Shown here piece after piece: positions 62,545-64,000 of a stretch of 64,000 nt of DNA (position 1 is the stretch's first letter; every line of letters begins with the position of its first letter). Made by a program: the position numbers and the translations under genes. The stretch is from Tullyiplasma multilocale ATCC 49900 (GTDB taxonomy: Bacteria; Bacillota_I; Bacilli_A; Mycoplasmatales; Mycoplasmataceae): assembly GCF_000483165.1 (NCBI RefSeq), contig NZ_AXXW01000006.1, positions 1-64,000 of the forward strand, in the 5' to 3' direction. A model generated the notes under the pieces. The model had not been told where the DNA came from and ran no database searches. It saw only the letters and a program-made list of their open reading frames with translations.

Positions 62545-64000
62545 TATAAATGATACAAACGAAGAATACGTAAGGTTAAATGCCATGTCTAAACTTTTAG
62601 GTAAAGGTACAGATAACTTTCACCTAGATGTTGAAGCCGCCAAAAGTTATTATAAAAATCATGTAAATCCAAGAATGAAAAAATTCGAAAGTACCAAAGA
62701 GCGTTTTAAATATTTAATTGAAAATAAATACTACGATGATGAAATCGTTGGTAAATACGAAATCAAACAAATTGATGAACTTCTAAAGTACGCCGAGAGT
62801 TTTAATTTTGAATTCCCAAGTTTTATTGGAGCTCTAAAATTCTTTAACTCATATTGCTTAAAAAATAACGATGGTTCACAATATCTTGAGGACTATCAAC
62901 ATCGTGTATTAATGAATGCCCTATTTTTAGCCGATGGTAATTTTGAATATGCCAAAAATCTCATTAAGCAAATTATGATTGGTCGTTTTCAACCAGCTAC
63001 ACCCACTTTTTTGAATGCTGGTAAGAAGCAACGCGGAGAGTATGTTTCTTGCTACTTACTTAGAGTTGAAGATAATATGGAATCAATTGGTAGAGCTATC
63101 ACAACCTCACTACAACTTTCTAAACGTGGTGGTGGAGTAGCTTTGTGCCTAACTAATGTTAGAGAAATCGGAGCACCGATTAAAAATATTAAGAATTTAG
63201 CACGTGGAGTTATCCCTATTATGAAAATATTAGAAGATTCATTCTCATATGCCGATCAATTAGGACAAAGACAAGGAGCTGGTGCAGTTTATTTAAATGT
63301 TCATCACCCTGATATACTTGAGTTCTTGGATACAAAAAAAGAAAATGCTGATGAAAAAGTTCGAATCAAGTCACTTTCGCTAGGAATTGTTATGACCAAT
63401 ATTCTTTTTGAACTTGCAAAAAGGAATGAACCAGTTGCTTTATTTAGTCCCTATGACATTAATAAAGTTTATGGTAAACCAATGTCTGATATTTCAATAA
63501 CTGATGAATATCACAATCTTGTTAATAACCCAGAAATCAAAAAGACATTAATCGATGCTAGAAAGCTATTTAACAAAATAGCTGAACTACATTTTGAGAG
63601 TGGGTATCCATATTTAATGTTCGACGATACTGTTAATGCTAATAATGCATTCAACGATAGAATCATTATGAGTAACCTTTGCAGCGAAATCCTACAACCA
63701 AATACACCTAGCGAGTTTTCAACAGATCTAAATTTTACAAAGAAAGGCGAAGATGTTTGTTGTAATTTAGGAAGTTTAAATATCGCTAAGGCAATGGAAA
63801 GTGGTTCTTCTTTCCCAGATCTTATATTAGACTCAATAACCGCTCTTGACCACGTTTCAAGAATGGCTGGTTTTGATAGTGCACCTTCAATAGAAAATGG
63901 AAATGCCAATAATCATGCAATAGGACTTGGGGCCATGAACCTTCATGGGTTTTTAGCAACTAACTTTATTAACTACAATTCTAAAGAAGCTATAGATTTT
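62534..64000 (+). CDS. nrdE: Ribonucleotide reductase catalytic subunit NrdE (3' end outside window)
   Basis: 489 codons present, open to the window edge. It begins at ATG 62534 with GGAGAG overlapping the nrdI end. Key parts: the ...RFQPATPTFLNAGKKQRGEYVSCYLLRVEDNM region (first active-site Cys), SLQLSKRGGGVALCLTNVR, QGAGAVYLNVHHPDI, and SNLCSEILQPNTPSEF (Cys of the radical centre region), VCCNLGSLNIAKAM. No N-terminal ATP cone, as expected for class Ib/Ie NrdE. The second redox Cys and C-terminal Cys pair lie beyond the window. Confidence 0.95.
   Translation, partial: MKNNINDTNEEYVRLNAMSKLLGKGTDNFHLDVEAAKSYYKNHVNPRMKKFESTKERFKYLIENKYYDDEIVGKYEIKQIDELLKYAESFNFEFPSFIGALKFFNSYCLKNNDGSQYLEDYQHRVLMNALFLADGNFEYAKNLIKQIMIGRFQPATPTFLNAGKKQRGEYVSCYLLRVEDNMESIGRAITTSLQLSKRGGGVALCLTNVREIGAPIKNIKNLARGVIPIMKILEDSFSYADQLGQRQGAGAVYLNVHHPDILEFLDTKKENADEKVRIKSLSLGIVMTNILFELAKRNEPVALFSPYDINKVYGKPMSDISITDEYHNLVNNPEIKKTLIDARKLFNKIAELHFESGYPYLMFDDTVNANNAFNDRIIMSNLCSEILQPNTPSEFSTDLNFTKKGEDVCCNLGSLNIAKAMESGSSFPDLILDSITALDHVSRMAGFDSAPSIENGNANNHAIGLGAMNLHGFLATNFINYNSKEAIDF

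Overview
The window comes from a low-GC mollicute that reads UGA as tryptophan. Nearly every long gene (lgt, uvrA, secA, mgtE, nrdF, the ATP synthase genes) is interrupted only by TGA, and those TGAs fall where the protein families carry Trp. Gene content points to the Spiroplasma-Entomoplasma-Mesoplasma-mycoides branch: an ATP synthase operon next to upp and glyA, tmRNA with an Ala-rich tag, two lgt copies around trxB, and a nrdFIE operon behind a 2'-deoxyguanosine-type riboswitch. The NrdF is of the VPK (class Ie) kind characterised from Mesoplasma florum. The genus is an inference.

Layout. 1-353: tail of an IS3-type element that appears to have cut off the end of a transporter permease. 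250-5240 (-): CUT1-type ABC transporter (lipoprotein, ATPase with a large insert, truncated permease) led by a second 2'-dG-type aptamer and an intrinsic terminator. 5494-8204 (-): trmB, mgtE, nucleoside deoxyribosyltransferase. 8285-8702 (+): tmRNA. 8792-21473 (-): ptsG with a frameshifted Lys/Ala-rich tail, two small membrane proteins, smpB, rnr, secG, then the compact run hprK-lgt-trxB-lgt-whiA-HTH. 21586 (+): S1-domain protein. 22347-29082 (-): uvrB-uvrA-folC-folT-like. 29138-31972 (-): secA. 32279-33900 (+): yigZ-like (frameshifted) and a 5'-3' exonuclease. 33923-38528: RDD protein, Lrp-type regulator, agmatine deiminase pathway operon.

38835-45409 is an accessory surface region: two pairs of paralogous exported proteins and a PAP2-type phosphatase. 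Three promoters in it share an 18-bp near-palindrome exactly 37 nt upstream of TATAAT. 45441-48059 holds two azoreductase-like genes around a second agmatine deiminase that has lost its catalytic Cys codon to a one-base frameshift. 48227-50687 is gene-poor and looks like a decay zone: small membrane ORFs, an orphan T-box-like element, a duplicated atpC fragment, repeated hairpins and a possible 18-residue hydrophobic peptide. 50688-57774 (-) is the complete atpIBEFHAGDC operon, followed by upp, glyA, a membrane/coiled-coil protein, and nrdF-nrdI-nrdE (+, nrdE cut by the window end).

How it fits together. The most coherent theme is deoxynucleotide economy: two 2'-dG-type riboswitches, one before ribonucleotide reductase and one before an ABC transporter, plus a deoxyribosyltransferase and uracil phosphoribosyltransferase. 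A second theme is surface variation: a family of exported proteins apparently co-controlled by one activator-like promoter element. No rRNA or tRNA gene and no CRISPR array was recognised.
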